Of a DNA stretch of 45,433 bases, positions 12,807 through 22,093 are shown piece by piece. The notes under the pieces were generated by a model. That model saw only the letters and a program-made list of their open reading frames with translations, ran no database searches and was not told the origin of the DNA. The stretch covers positions 1-45,433 of IMG/VR virus record IMGVR_UViG_3300046747_000467. The stretch is one strand, 5' to 3'. The DNA comes from a virus. The position numbers were made by a program, and so were the translations under genes. Position 1 is the stretch's first letter; each line of letters starts with the position of its first letter.

Positions 12807-14548
12807 TGGACCTCTCCCTCGACGACGAGCCCATCGAATGGGCTCAAGCCTCCCTGTTCACCCCTCTCCCTCCAAAGCCCATCCGAGAGCAGCCTCTCGC
12901 CCCAGGGGTGAAGGCTCGGGACTACGGGCTGAGGTGGTACCAGGAGGAAGCAAAGGACGCCGTCTTCCGTTCACTCAGCGAGCACCAGTCGTGTCTCGTG
13001 GTGAAGGCTACGGGGCTCGGGAAGAGTCGGCTGCTTGCTGCCATCGCGGGGGACTGGGAGGGCGACGTCTTGGTGCTCGCCCATCGCGACGAGCTCATCC
13101 GACAGAATGCCGCCACCCTCGAGCAGATTACCGGCGAGCAGGTCGAGATAGAGCAGGCGGACCAGAGGGCCTCGAGTCGAGCGCGCATCGTCATGGCCAG
13201 CGTGATGACGGTGAAGAGCAAGGCACGAATGGATCGCCTCGGCAAAGATCGCTTCTCGCTCATCATCACGGATGAGGCGCATCACGGAACGAGCGTAAGC
13301 TACCGGAAGGTCTACGACTTCTACTCGAGCGCGAAGCATCTCGGGGTCACCGCCACCCCGGATAGGAGCGACGAGAAGGCCCTCGGACAAATCTTCGAGG
13401 ACGTCGCGTACTGCATGGATATCCGCGAGGGCATCGAAGCGGGCTACCTCGTCCCCATCATCGGGCGGCACTGCGACATCGCCGAGGTGGACATCTCCGG
13501 CGTCGACACGAGCAACGGGGACCTCGTGGCGGGACAACTCGACGAGGCGATGCTGAAGGGCGTGGAGGGCATCGTGAAGCAGACTCTCGAGCACTATCCC
13601 GACCGGAGAGGCCCATGCTTCTTCCCCGGCGTGAAGTCGGCCGAGTTCGCTGCGCAGCGCTTCAACGCCCTCCGCCCAGGCTCTGCCGTGTTCGTCTCCG
13701 GCAAGACACCAGAGGACGAGCGACGCGAGGCGGTGCGCGACTTCAAGGAAGGGCGCTACCAGTACTTCTGCAACGTGGGTATTGCGATCGAAGGTTTCGA
13801 CGACCCATCCAGCGACATGGTCGTTCACGGGTGCCCCACGAAGTCCCGTAGCCGCCACGCTCAGATGTCCGGGAGGGGGACTCGGTGTCTCGCCAAGGTT
13901 GATAGCGTCCCCGGCAGGGAAGGCTCTCAGAAGCGCCGGGCGCTCATCGCCTCCAGCGCGAAGCCGAACACGGTGCTCCTCGACTTCGTGGGCAACGTCG
14001 GAAGGCATACCCTCTGCTCCCCCGAGGACCTCCTGGGCGGCTCTTTCACCGAGGAGGAGGTGGCGCTCGCCAAGAAGAAGGCGAAGGCTGGAGGCGACGT
14101 CTTACAGAACCTCCAGGCGGCCCGCGACGAACTCCGACGGGTGGCGATGAAGGCGCAATCCCAGGTGAAGGCGACCATCTCCACCGTGGACCCCTTCCAG
14201 CTTCTCGACATCCCGGACGGGGAGGACACCGTCAGCCTCCGCTTCGGCTACCGCCCCGCCACCGAGGGGCAGCGCGCCGCCCTGCTCAAGATGGGCCTCA
14301 AGGAAGGGGACCTCTCCACCGTCAGCCGGAGCTCCGCCTCGAAGCTTCTCGACGAGAGGGGACGTCGCATCGAACAAGGGCTCGCCAGCTTCAAGCAATT
14401 GCGAGCGCTGTCGAAGTACGGCATCACCGACAAGTCGCTCACCTTCGAGGCAGCCAAAGGAGCAATGGACTATATCCAAGGGAACGGATGGAAGGTACAG
14501 GACCCCGCTCGCCTCCATGACATCCTGTACAGGGAGACGACGCGATGA
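12806..14548 (+). CDS. SF2 DEAD/DEAH-box helicase
   Basis: 580 residues. Motifs in order: RWYQEEAKDAVF (Q-like), KATGLGKSR (motif I, about 67-75), ITDEAHHG (II, about 154-161), GVTATPDR (III, about 180-187), and QMSGRGTRC (VI, about 353-361). This is the SSL2/RAD25 type found in many phages. C-terminal 200 residues are helical and lack a known domain. It probably unwinds recombination intermediates or restarts forks. The start was chosen from TAATG overlap. Confidence 0.93.
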   Translation: MDLSLDDEPIEWAQASLFTPLPPKPIREQPLAPGVKARDYGLRWYQEEAKDAVFRSLSEHQSCLVVKATGLGKSRLLAAIAGDWEGDVLVLAHRDELIRQNAATLEQITGEQVEIEQADQRASSRARIVMASVMTVKSKARMDRLGKDRFSLIITDEAHHGTSVSYRKVYDFYSSAKHLGVTATPDRSDEKALGQIFEDVAYCMDIREGIEAGYLVPIIGRHCDIAEVDISGVDTSNGDLVAGQLDEAMLKGVEGIVKQTLEHYPDRRGPCFFPGVKSAEFAAQRFNALRPGSAVFVSGKTPEDERREAVRDFKEGRYQYFCNVGIAIEGFDDPSSDMVVHGCPTKSRSRHAQMSGRGTRCLAKVDSVPGREGSQKRRALIASSAKPNTVLLDFVGNVGRHTLCSPEDLLGGSFTEEEVALAKKKAKAGGDVLQNLQAARDELRRVAMKAQSQVKATISTVDPFQLLDIPDGEDTVSLRFGYRPATEGQRAALLKMGLKEGDLSTVSRSSASKLLDERGRRIEQGLASFKQLRALSKYGITDKSLTFEAAKGAMDYIQGNGWKVQDPARLHDILYRETTR

Positions 14549-14889
14549 AGCGGCGCAGAGTTCCGAACAGGGCGCATCTGGAGATGATCCGAATGCAGCC
14601 CTGTCATGTCCTGCTACGTGTAGCCGAACTGCGGGCCTCTTGGTTCGATACGAAGCTGACTCGCAACGCGCTACTGCAATGTGATGGGCGCGTTGACCCG
14701 CACCACGTCACCTTCGGGCGAGGCATGTCGCAGAAGGTCGACGACGAGGAGACCATCCCTCTCTGCCGGAAACACCACGGCCATCTCCATGATGGGAAGG
14801 GAGTCTTCCGGTGGGCGAAGAAGACGGACCGCCGACAATGGCAGGAGGAAGCGATGCTGCAATATAAGCCGTGGGACGATGTCTTCTGA
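14545..14889 (+). CDS. HNH nuclease, DUF968-like
   Basis: 114 residues. Contains RVDPHHVTFGRGMSQKVDDE, ETIPLCRKHHGHLHDGK and a downstream W-K-K segment, which matches the DUF968/YbcO-type putative HNH nucleases encoded near NinB/NinG in lambdoid phages. The two His of DPHH and CRKHH are the metal and catalytic positions. A resolvase-like role in recombination is plausible. ATGA overlap with the helicase gene. Confidence 0.85.
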   Translation: MKRRRVPNRAHLEMIRMQPCHVLLRVAELRASWFDTKLTRNALLQCDGRVDPHHVTFGRGMSQKVDDEETIPLCRKHHGHLHDGKGVFRWAKKTDRRQWQEEAMLQYKPWDDVF

Positions 14890-15193
14890 GCGCTACCGCG
14901 AGGAGCGCCGGAAGCTGTCGCAATGGATCCGAGCTTGGACCGCTATCCCGGCCTCGATCGCATCTTCTTCCGGTGGGGCGTCTCCGCCGGAGTCCGTTCG
15001 GCGAGCTCGGCAATCTCCCGTGAGTACCGCTGGAGGTCCCCTCGGAGCTTGTCCATCGCCGCCTGCTCCATCAGCTCTCGCTCGGTGCGGACCGATGACA
15101 CCTCCTCCCAGTCCCCTTCCGGTGGAGGGAGAGACGCTGGCGGAGGCTCCGACGGAGCCCGCGGGATGGCCGCTGCCTGAGCGGTGCGCGTAA
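14879..15193 (+). CDS. Possible short gene convergent with lysis genes
   Basis: ATG at 14879 overlaps the HNH stop. Product starts MSSERYREERRKLSQWIRAW, a plausible helix, but residues after about 25 are Ser/Pro-rich and antisense to the minus-strand gene 14943-15323. Either only the beginning is real or it is a spurious tail. Low confidence. Confidence 0.3.
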   Translation: MSSERYREERRKLSQWIRAWTAIPASIASSSGGASPPESVRRARQSPVSTAGGPLGACPSPPAPSALARCGPMTPPPSPLPVEGETLAEAPTEPAGWPLPERCA

Positions 15194-15323
15194 TCTGACG
15201 CTCCCACCTCCCCCGGTAGTCGGCCCTCTCGGACATGGCCCACTTGATGATGCTGCCGGCGGTCCCCACGACGAGGACGCCCAGCCCTACGACGTATTGA
15301 ACCGGGACGGCGAAGTCAGTCAC
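14943..15323 (-). CDS. Small membrane protein, lysis-associated
   Basis: 126 residues starting MTDFAVPVQYVVGLGVLVVG. One transmembrane segment at about residues 8-26, then a long charged helical domain with a Pro-rich stretch (PPPASLPPPEG). It ends the late operon next to the endolysin and a coiled-coil gene, the classical spot for holin or spanin. It could be a pinholin-like or inner-membrane spanin subunit; its sequence alone does not say which. Confidence 0.65.
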   Translation of the reverse strand: MTDFAVPVQYVVGLGVLVVGTAGSIIKWAMSERADYRGRWERQITRTAQAAAIPRAPSEPPPASLPPPEGDWEEVSSVRTERELMEQAAMDKLRGDLQRYSREIAELAERTPAETPHRKKMRSRPG

Positions 15324-15583
15324 CCGTCCAGAGTAGCGCCGTTCACCGGTCCCGGACGTAAGGTCTTCTTCAAATCCCGAAGGTCGTCCTCGAGTTTCCC
15401 GATGCGACGCTCCGCGTTGTCCTGGAATGCCTTCAGATCGCCGATGTCCTTGTAGCCCGCCCGGATGAGGGCCGAGTTCTCGTTCAGGGCGGCCACCATC
15501 TCCCCGAGCTTCGCCGAGAGTTCCTCGTAGGCCAGCTTCGGGTCCCAGGGGGCTGGTTCGGTGTCGCGTTCATCGTATTCCAT
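15320..15583 (-). CDS. Coiled-coil protein in lysis cassette, 87 aa
   Basis: ATGA-coupled to 14943-15323. Begins MEYDERDTEPAPWDPKLAYE and contains heptad-like NAERRIGKLEDDLRDLKKTL. No signal peptide or membrane segment, so it is not a classical spanin by itself. Position suggests a part in lysis timing. Confidence 0.65.
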   Translation of the reverse strand: MEYDERDTEPAPWDPKLAYEELSAKLGEMVAALNENSALIRAGYKDIGDLKAFQDNAERRIGKLEDDLRDLKKTLRPGPVNGATLDG

Positions 15584-16157
15584 CGGACTCCCCGAACAGG
15601 CCGCTCTGGACCCAGTCGAACTGGTCTTTCACGCCCTTGGTGTAAAGGCCGAGGTCGGCGGTGAAGTAGGAGTTCTTCCTGAGGCCCTGGCAGTAGCCCC
15701 CCACGTCACCCCGCTCTGCCGCCTCCCAGGCCGCCTGGTAGCGGTTCGGGCTCGGGGGGTGGCTCGCGGTGCCCAGGAACCGGACGAAGGCTTCAAAGCC
15801 ATCTACGGGGCTCTGGTAGGCGGCGAAGCCGTTGTCCCCTAGACGCGCCGCGACATCCGCCGGGGCGGGGCTCCCGGCTCGGTCCATCCAGGCGCCATGG
15901 CGAAACCAGTACTCGTGGCCGTCGACCACCTCGGAGGCTCCCTCGATGCTGGTGGTCCCCGCGTTCCCGTGGCCTCGGAGATTCCCGGCGTTCCAGCACC
16001 ACATCGACTTCCAGCGACCCGTTTCGAGGGCAGACTGAGCGACGAGCATGCAGAGCAGGCGTTCGCCGGGGGGCTTCCCAAAGACCTTCTCGTGCGCCTG
16101 GAGGCAGGCCACGGAGGCTTCCGCGAGGGAGAGCGGGGTGCGGACGGCGGGGGTCAT
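15570..16157 (-). CDS. Endolysin, GH73/FlgJ-like glucosaminidase
   Basis: 195 residues with ATG at 16157 overlapping the previous stop (ATGA). ERLLCMLVAQSALETGRWKS, then MWCWNAGNLRG, matches the FlgJ/GH73 peptidoglycan hydrolase fold; Glu45 in QSALETG is the catalytic position. RYQAAWEAAERGDVGGYCQ and YTKGVKDQF look like the helical C-terminus. No signal peptide or cell-wall-binding domain, so release would need the neighbouring holin. Confidence 0.85.
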   Translation of the reverse strand: MTPAVRTPLSLAEASVACLQAHEKVFGKPPGERLLCMLVAQSALETGRWKSMWCWNAGNLRGHGNAGTTSIEGASEVVDGHEYWFRHGAWMDRAGSPAPADVAARLGDNGFAAYQSPVDGFEAFVRFLGTASHPPSPNRYQAAWEAAERGDVGGYCQGLRKNSYFTADLGLYTKGVKDQFDWVQSGLFGESDGIR

Positions 16158-16432
16158 ACGATCATGAACCGGAACGTGTAGGTCGTGTTCGCGATGACTA
16201 TCGGCGCCGCCGTCGGATTGGTGATGACGACGTAGGGTCCGTTGCTCGCGGAGATGCACTGCCCCACGATGAGCGAGCTCGACAGGGTCCCGGCAGCGCC
16301 ATCGACCACCGTGCACGTGGCGTGCTGCGAGGTCGTGAACCCGTCGATGACCGCCTGGACCCGAATGGTCACCCCGGCGTTCACCGTCTGGTTAATCGTC
16401 ACCGGAACGTCCGTCATTTTCCAGATGTCCAT
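16154..16432 (-). CDS. Small beta-rich virion-like protein, 92 aa
   Basis: Begins MDIWKMTDVPVTINQTVNAG and is almost all beta strand with alternating Thr/Val, ending NTTYTFRFMIV. Resembles small phage tail or fibre-associated beta-sandwich proteins. GGAGA ribosome site upstream. Confidence 0.65.
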   Translation of the reverse strand: MDIWKMTDVPVTINQTVNAGVTIRVQAVIDGFTTSQHATCTVVDGAAGTLSSSLIVGQCISASNGPYVVITNPTAAPIVIANTTYTFRFMIV

Positions 16433-16444
16433 CGCATTCTCCAG

Positions 16445-16510
16445 TTACAGTCCAGGGCTTCGCTTGTAGTCCCGATAGGCGTCACGCAGCCAGAGCCAGA
16501 GTTCTTTCAT
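16445..16510 (-). CDS. Possible mini-ORF, 21 aa
   Basis: MKELWLWLRDAYRDYKRSPG, then L and stop. Aromatic and amphipathic, lying between the fibre gene and the next gene. No clear ribosome site. Tentative. Confidence 0.3.
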   Translation of the reverse strand: MKELWLWLRDAYRDYKRSPGL

Positions 16511-16519
16511 TGGGGGCTT

Positions 16520-19084
16520 TCAGGCAGCATCGGCTAGCAGCCAACCGTAGAAGAGCTCACGGGCTATGACGGGTGGCTGAGACAGCGTCCCGAAGTTCAC
16601 GAGGACCGCGCGCCACGTCGCCGCAGTGAAATTCGCCGCGGTGCCGCCGCCAAGGAAACAGCCGACGGCATACCGGTCAAGCGTTGCGGTGACCGTCGTT
16701 TGCGCAGCTGCGTTGCAACTGGTCACCACAGTGTTCAGTCGAATGGTGATGGTCGAGCCCGTGTAGATCCATTCGATGATGTTCGCGACCCCGGTGCCGA
16801 TGGCCTGAACGGTTGCCGACGGGGTCACGCTTGAGCCGCTGTCTCCGATCCGTGTGCATACGAGATTGTTAGCCGTCACCACGGTTGAGCAGTTGTGGAA
16901 GCCCTGACTCGCTGTGGTGGAATGGCAGAGCGAGGAGACCTGCTTCGTGCCGATAGATGCGTGCTTCAGAATATGCAGCTGGTACCAGGGCTTTGAGAGT
17001 CCGCTCGCCCCGGCCGCCGCTGCGTTCGCTGTGAAATACTGCGTCGTCCCGTTGAGTGTGACGCACCCTTTGTTCCCTGTGCCCCAAGTGGCTCCCCATG
17101 TTGGGCTCGCGACGCCCGCCAGGTCCACGCCGCCGAGTTGCGACGTCCACGCAGCGACGGTGCCCCCTCCGCCCGTGTACGCCGCGTCAGCGAGCCATGC
17201 ATGCGTCAGACAGGTCTCGTCGATGGTCTTGCCCGAGTTCGACCATGCGGGCTTCGAAGTATACCCGAGCGATGGGGCGAGGTTGTACTCGAGGAATGCG
17301 TGCCCTCGCTGCGAGGGGTGCAAACCGTCCACGGAGAGGTACGTCGAGGTCATGAGCGACGGGCCAGCCACGATGGAGCAATACGAGCTCCGGGTGGATT
17401 GCACGGTCGTGAGCGCCGTTCGGTAGTCACCGCACGTGCTCCCTGAGCCGTTTGCCGTCTCCGTGGTGCGAGTGAGTGGCGTGACCAGGATGAGCGAATC
17501 GGCGGGGAACGCGATATGGAAGGCGTCGCAAAAGGCGGCGACCTGCGTTTGGAATGTCGCGGCGGCCCATTCGTTCAAGCCGTAGTCATTCGTTCCGAGG
17601 GCCACGACGGTCCGGTTGCTGCTCGTGCCGTCGCGCATCGTCGCGAGACGAATGAGCGTCGCGACGATAGTGGGAGTGTCGGCAGCGATGTCTTTCCATG
17701 CTCCGTAGCCGAAGCCGTCGACCGTTACCCCTCCGATGTTCGCGCGAATGAGCATCGCCGCGCTTGCCGTCGTCGGAGCGATGGCCGCCTGGCCTGCCCC
17801 TATGATCGAGTCCGCTACGATGATAGTCCGCTGCGTCGGCGCGGCGGGGTTGATGCCGATGAGAGTGATGGGCGTAGAGGTCGGCACGCGAATCGCCTGG
17901 ATGCACGTCCCGCGACGTGTCCCGTTTGCGGCGAGAAGCGACTGGATGCCGTCGATCATTGTGAACGATGTTCCGGCGGTGAACCTGCCAGGAAGCCAGT
18001 CCGCGGCGCGCAGGAGCCCGGCCTCGTTGATCCACGTCCCGGCCCCTTGCGGGACGCCATTGGTGAGTAGCCCCGTGCAGACGAGCCCCGCGGCTCCAGC
18101 CAGCGTATCCGCCGCGACGTGCATCCCCATTCTCGACGGAGTCCCCGAGGTGGTGAACGAGATGCGGGCGAAGGGGTTCCGCAGTGTGTACGTCCCGGAG
18201 CCGCCCTGATACGTCCGCGTGATACTGAGGGCGTTGTCGTAAAACCACGAGGTCTGGACGTTGTAGATGTATTCGGCTTCGATCGTGTTCTTGGCGATCG
18301 TGCCCGAGACAGTCCAAGTCGTAGGCGCCGCGCCGGCCCCGGCCGTCGTCGTGCCCGCAATGCCGTTCCAGTCGGGGGCCGCCTGCCAGAGGCTCTGGAG
18401 GGTCCCGAGTCCTGCCGACACCAGAGCATGAGGAAGGTACCGCTCCGTCGCATTGACCTGCCCCGTGATAGCCACGAGGTTCGCGTCGCTCTCCGCGGTG
18501 CCTGTCTTGTGTGCGACGTAGAGCACGCGCCCGTCGACCATCGGCTGGCCTCCGGCCACGCGCGCCGTGTTGATGCCGCCGACAATGTATTGCGCGGTCG
18601 CTCCCGCGTTCGAATAGGTGAACCCGGTAGCAATGAGCTCGGCCGCCGTAACCCCGTTGACCGAGTATCGAATGGACCCGCTAGCGGTCACGGTCCAGGC
18701 TACGACGGTCACCCCAGGTGAAACCGCTGTAGAAAAGGCCCCGGGGCTTCCGCCGACGGGGAGCAGAGTCATCGCCCCGTCGAACCGGTATTCGAAGTCC
18801 CACCCCGTCGTGTTCGTGCAATTCGAGAGGATGGTCTGAGCGACGGTGTTGTATGGCGCCGTCGCTTGCTCGATCTCCGGGTAGCACTCGAACGCGACGA
18901 CGATGGTCGTACCGATGACGAGGTCTGGCCCCGAATTTGTGACGGTGAACTTGTTCGACGACGATGTAAACGGGCCGACGCTAGCCGATGCGGTAGAGGT
19001 GGCCGCCGCAGTAGGCGTAACGGGGCCATTCCCCCCGCCGCCGTGGTGGCGGCGCCCCATCCGCCCGCCAGGTCGACGAAACAT
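16520..19084 (-). CDS. Tail fibre/spike with SGNH esterase and LamG-like domains
   Basis: 854 residues. N-terminal part (1-400) is beta-rich, Gly/Thr-rich, and may attach to the tail or form the fibre shaft. Residues about 420-600 contain SGNH hydrolase blocks: IIVADSIIG (Ser about 426), a Gly-rich turn near 457, VVALGTNDYG (Asn about 499) and VDGLHPSQRG (Asp586, His589). Residues 610-850 look like a concanavalin/LamG domain, a carbohydrate-binding fold. The likely job is to deacetylate or de-esterify host surface glycan. Confidence 0.85.
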   Translation of the reverse strand: MFRRPGGRMGRRHHGGGGNGPVTPTAAATSTASASVGPFTSSSNKFTVTNSGPDLVIGTTIVVAFECYPEIEQATAPYNTVAQTILSNCTNTTGWDFEYRFDGAMTLLPVGGSPGAFSTAVSPGVTVVAWTVTASGSIRYSVNGVTAAELIATGFTYSNAGATAQYIVGGINTARVAGGQPMVDGRVLYVAHKTGTAESDANLVAITGQVNATERYLPHALVSAGLGTLQSLWQAAPDWNGIAGTTTAGAGAAPTTWTVSGTIAKNTIEAEYIYNVQTSWFYDNALSITRTYQGGSGTYTLRNPFARISFTTSGTPSRMGMHVAADTLAGAAGLVCTGLLTNGVPQGAGTWINEAGLLRAADWLPGRFTAGTSFTMIDGIQSLLAANGTRRGTCIQAIRVPTSTPITLIGINPAAPTQRTIIVADSIIGAGQAAIAPTTASAAMLIRANIGGVTVDGFGYGAWKDIAADTPTIVATLIRLATMRDGTSSNRTVVALGTNDYGLNEWAAATFQTQVAAFCDAFHIAFPADSLILVTPLTRTTETANGSGSTCGDYRTALTTVQSTRSSYCSIVAGPSLMTSTYLSVDGLHPSQRGHAFLEYNLAPSLGYTSKPAWSNSGKTIDETCLTHAWLADAAYTGGGGTVAAWTSQLGGVDLAGVASPTWGATWGTGNKGCVTLNGTTQYFTANAAAAGASGLSKPWYQLHILKHASIGTKQVSSLCHSTTASQGFHNCSTVVTANNLVCTRIGDSGSSVTPSATVQAIGTGVANIIEWIYTGSTITIRLNTVVTSCNAAAQTTVTATLDRYAVGCFLGGGTAANFTAATWRAVLVNFGTLSQPPVIARELFYGWLLADAA

Positions 19085-19539
19085 CAGGTTCCCGTGTACC
19101 CTGCCGGCGGCTCAATGGGCGGGCTCGTGAGCGAGAGTCGGATTTTGCCCACCGCCGCCTTGATGATCAGGTAGCGGGCAGAGGGCTTCTCTTCGCGCTC
19201 CGTATTCGCCGGGAGCATATCGCACTGTCGCGATGGGGTCGTATCGGCGTTCTTCGACCCGTCCGCATTGGTGGTGCTGGTCGCTGCGTCGTCCACCGTG
19301 TCCGTGCTGGCGATGGAGTAGAAGTAGTAGACGATTTGGTCGCAGATGATCCGAAGGAACTGGTTCTTGTACCGAGTCCCGAAGTAGTCCAGCAAGTCGA
19401 TGGGCTGTGACGCTGCGGTCGTCGTGATGACGGCTATCTGCCGGGTATTCGCATGCGTGCCCATCGTGGTGAGCTGCGCCGCTCCGTTGATGGGGCCCGA
19501 CCGGTTTGCGGCTCGCGCCATGTCTGCATCAGCTGCCAT
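19084..19539 (-). CDS. Hypothetical virion-associated protein, 151 aa
   Basis: Begins MAADADMARAANRSGPINGA. Sequence QFLRIICDQIVYYFYSIA suggests a beta-sandwich with an aromatic core. Ends with a Pro-rich tail (PPIEPPAGYTGT). ATGA overlap with the fibre gene suggests it is a fibre partner or chaperone. No family recognised. Confidence 0.65.
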   Translation of the reverse strand: MAADADMARAANRSGPINGAAQLTTMGTHANTRQIAVITTTAASQPIDLLDYFGTRYKNQFLRIICDQIVYYFYSIASTDTVDDAATSTTNADGSKNADTTPSRQCDMLPANTEREEKPSARYLIIKAAVGKIRLSLTSPPIEPPAGYTGT

Positions 19540-19543
19540 TTGA

Positions 19544-22093
19544 CTACCTTCCCAGATGAAGCTGCCGAAGGACAGCGTTCCGTTGCTCTTTGGTGAGGAC
19601 TTGAAGCGCGTTCGGCCTATGAGGGCTCTGCGCTACCCCGAGCGCCACCCCGGGGCCGTAGTCGCGCGCCATCGTCGCCCAGGGGTAGAGATGGGTCATC
19701 CCGAGCTTCGCCTGCCCCTCCAAGGTGAAGGGCAAACCCCTCTGGTTGAGCTCTTGAGCCCCCCGGACCGTCTCGATGTTCTTCAGGCGGGCGAGCGCTT
19801 CGGGGTCCTTGTTCGCGATGTTCTCGCGAGCTCGGCTTGCCTCGTCGGTCCCCGGGGCGCCGTACTGGCGCATCGAGTCGGCCATGTCCTTGCGGACCTC
19901 TCCGGGCTTCGGGGCCTTTGCGGTCTCGCCGATGCGGGACATGTCCGCTTCGTGCTCGCCCATCATCCGGTGAAAGTTAGAGTCGACAGCTGACACGCCG
20001 GAGACGGTCTTGTTCATCGCATGGCGCGCCCCGGACGGCGTTTCTTCTCGGACCTCGACTTCGGTCGAAGGGATCTCCCCGAAGCCCTTCTTGGGCCAAG
20101 GCAGCGTCCCTTTTACTTCTCGGATAGAACGCTGGAGATACCCAAGGTCCTCCGGAGTAATGCCCGAATCGGCAGCCTTCGCCGCCTTGTCGATCGCTTT
20201 CTCGATACCGAAAATCTGCCCGGCATCAGTCGGCCGGGGGATGATGGCGACTTTCTTCGTGCTCATCCCATCGGGAATTTCAAATCCCAGCTGACGGGCT
20301 TTAGCCACGGGGACAAGCATCATTCCCTCGCGGCCGGAGCGCTGCCCCACTGTGGGTCGAGCTACCTCGTAGATTTGGTTCAGCCAAGACACGTACTGCC
20401 CTCGAGCGCGCTCCGCACCCGGAAGGGCTGCAGGGAGTTCTCCCGTTACCAAGGGGCGAATCTTGTCCGGCCCCGTCCCCTTCTGGACCAAGTCCATGAG
20501 GGCTTCACCGAGCGCTGTAGGCGCCACGGGGGTCTTGCCTTCCGGCGTATTCCCTAGCTTGCCCCGGAACTGCTCGAGCCCCTCTCCGATGACCTTGCCG
20601 CGGTTCTCCGCCATGGGTGTGAGCATGTTCGTCGCAGAGCGCGCAGCAGCGTCCAGCGGGTCCCGCATCACCGGCTCGGGCTCGTACCCAATAGGCTCCG
20701 GCGTAAACCGCTGGGGCCCCGGCTTCTCCCCGGCATGAGTCATCACCGGCTTGGTAAAGCCTTGCCGGAGTCTCTTGGTGCCAGCGGAGTATTCTCCGGC
20801 CCCCATTGGCTTTATCCCAGCGGGGACGCGCGACTCCGCGTCTTGGACATCGCGCTCGTAATCGGCGACGTCCTTTACTTCCATCGGGTGCGGCGGCGTG
20901 GTTACGCGCTCCCGCGGCTCGCCCTCTGGAACTGGCGGAGGCTCCATCCCGGGGTGCCATTCGGGCTCCGGAGGGTATTGATGACCCAGCGAACGCGGGG
21001 CCGCCATGTCCATGCGGTCTGTCAGTGCCTGGGTCAGGGGAGCCTGGTGCATTGCCGGACGATTGGGGTCTGGGCGGGGCTCCCCACGGAACGACTCCGC
21101 CGCGCGCTGAGGGACTCTCACCGGGCCAACTGCCTGCAGGCCGTCTTCCACCGGGGTAAGCCCCATCTTCGAGATGGTTTCCGGGCCCGCTCCGAGAAAT
21201 CGAGCGAACGCGCTGAGGCGGTCCCCAGCATAGTCCTTGACGCTGTTGCCGAGCTTGCCGCCTCCCGCCAAGAGAGCCTTGACCGCGGGCATCTCGCTGA
21301 CGTGCCCCGTGAGAGCATTTGCAGCGCCGGGGATGGCCCCGAGCCCTATCCCGACAGCCCCAGCCTCCGCTGGCTCGAGGACGAGCTTTTCTCCGGAGGT
21401 CTCTCCGCGAACCGCGTTCTCCGTCAGCTTTTGCCCAGCTGCCGCCGCTCCAACGGGGAGGGCCTTGAGCGCTGCCCGGCCGAGGGTGGACCCGGCTTTC
21501 GCGGTCCCCATAGCGGTCTCCACCCCGTGGTTCATCAGCGCGGCGAGACTCCACGGGCGAGCGGCGAGGGCTGCGCTGCCGATGGCGTAGCCAGGGTGCG
21601 CGGCTTCGTTCTCCGCAACGACCTTGCCGAGGCTGGGGCCTTGGCCGGGGAGTTGCCGCTCGAGAGCGACATCGCCACCGTAGTTGCCCATGGTCCCCTG
21701 GAACATCGGGGTAGCTCGCTGCTCGGGGCTGACGCCCTTCTCCAGATAGGAGCGCGCAAGCCCTCCGGTGATGACAGGCTCCGTTCCGGAGGCCATCGCG
21801 CCGAGACGAGGGGCTATCTCTCGCGCGTCCCTGCGATAGGTATCCGCTATCGCCTCAGCGTGAGTCATCTCGCGCGAGCTCTCATCGGGACCACCGGTCA
21901 CTGGGCGCTCCCAGGGGCGGCGAAGGGAGTCCCGTGCAGTGCTCGCCGCGAGGGCCGCAACGTTCTCGGGGTCCGTCGCGGGATTCCCCGCACGCAGCTT
22001 CTCCTTGAGACGAGACTCCACCCAGGCTTTCGCCTCCGGGTCGAGGTCGTACTTCAACTTGATTTTCTGGAGCTGTTCGATGGAGAGAGCCAT
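19544..22093 (-). CDS. Large putative DNA-ejection protein
   Basis: 849 residues, rich in Ala, Gly, Pro and charged residues. It starts MALSIEQLQKIKLKYDLDPE. A Gly/Ala-rich hydrophobic stretch (LVLEPAEAGAVGIGLGAIPG and after) could insert in the membrane. Long repetitive linker of Pro/Glu/Arg follows. In P22 the largest ejection protein gp16 (about 600 aa) sits at the same place at the end of this gene block. Function by position; no sequence match to gp16. Confidence 0.6.
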   Translation of the reverse strand: MALSIEQLQKIKLKYDLDPEAKAWVESRLKEKLRAGNPATDPENVAALAASTARDSLRRPWERPVTGGPDESSREMTHAEAIADTYRRDAREIAPRLGAMASGTEPVITGGLARSYLEKGVSPEQRATPMFQGTMGNYGGDVALERQLPGQGPSLGKVVAENEAAHPGYAIGSAALAARPWSLAALMNHGVETAMGTAKAGSTLGRAALKALPVGAAAAGQKLTENAVRGETSGEKLVLEPAEAGAVGIGLGAIPGAANALTGHVSEMPAVKALLAGGGKLGNSVKDYAGDRLSAFARFLGAGPETISKMGLTPVEDGLQAVGPVRVPQRAAESFRGEPRPDPNRPAMHQAPLTQALTDRMDMAAPRSLGHQYPPEPEWHPGMEPPPVPEGEPRERVTTPPHPMEVKDVADYERDVQDAESRVPAGIKPMGAGEYSAGTKRLRQGFTKPVMTHAGEKPGPQRFTPEPIGYEPEPVMRDPLDAAARSATNMLTPMAENRGKVIGEGLEQFRGKLGNTPEGKTPVAPTALGEALMDLVQKGTGPDKIRPLVTGELPAALPGAERARGQYVSWLNQIYEVARPTVGQRSGREGMMLVPVAKARQLGFEIPDGMSTKKVAIIPRPTDAGQIFGIEKAIDKAAKAADSGITPEDLGYLQRSIREVKGTLPWPKKGFGEIPSTEVEVREETPSGARHAMNKTVSGVSAVDSNFHRMMGEHEADMSRIGETAKAPKPGEVRKDMADSMRQYGAPGTDEASRARENIANKDPEALARLKNIETVRGAQELNQRGLPFTLEGQAKLGMTHLYPWATMARDYGPGVALGVAQSPHRPNALQVLTKEQRNAVLRQLHLGR

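Noticed and set aside
19544-22093. Tape-measure protein
   Set aside because: The long protein lacks the coiled-coil/hydrophobic repeats expected with tail assembly chaperones and there are no tail tube or sheath genes; the gene order fits a short-tailed phage with ejection proteins.
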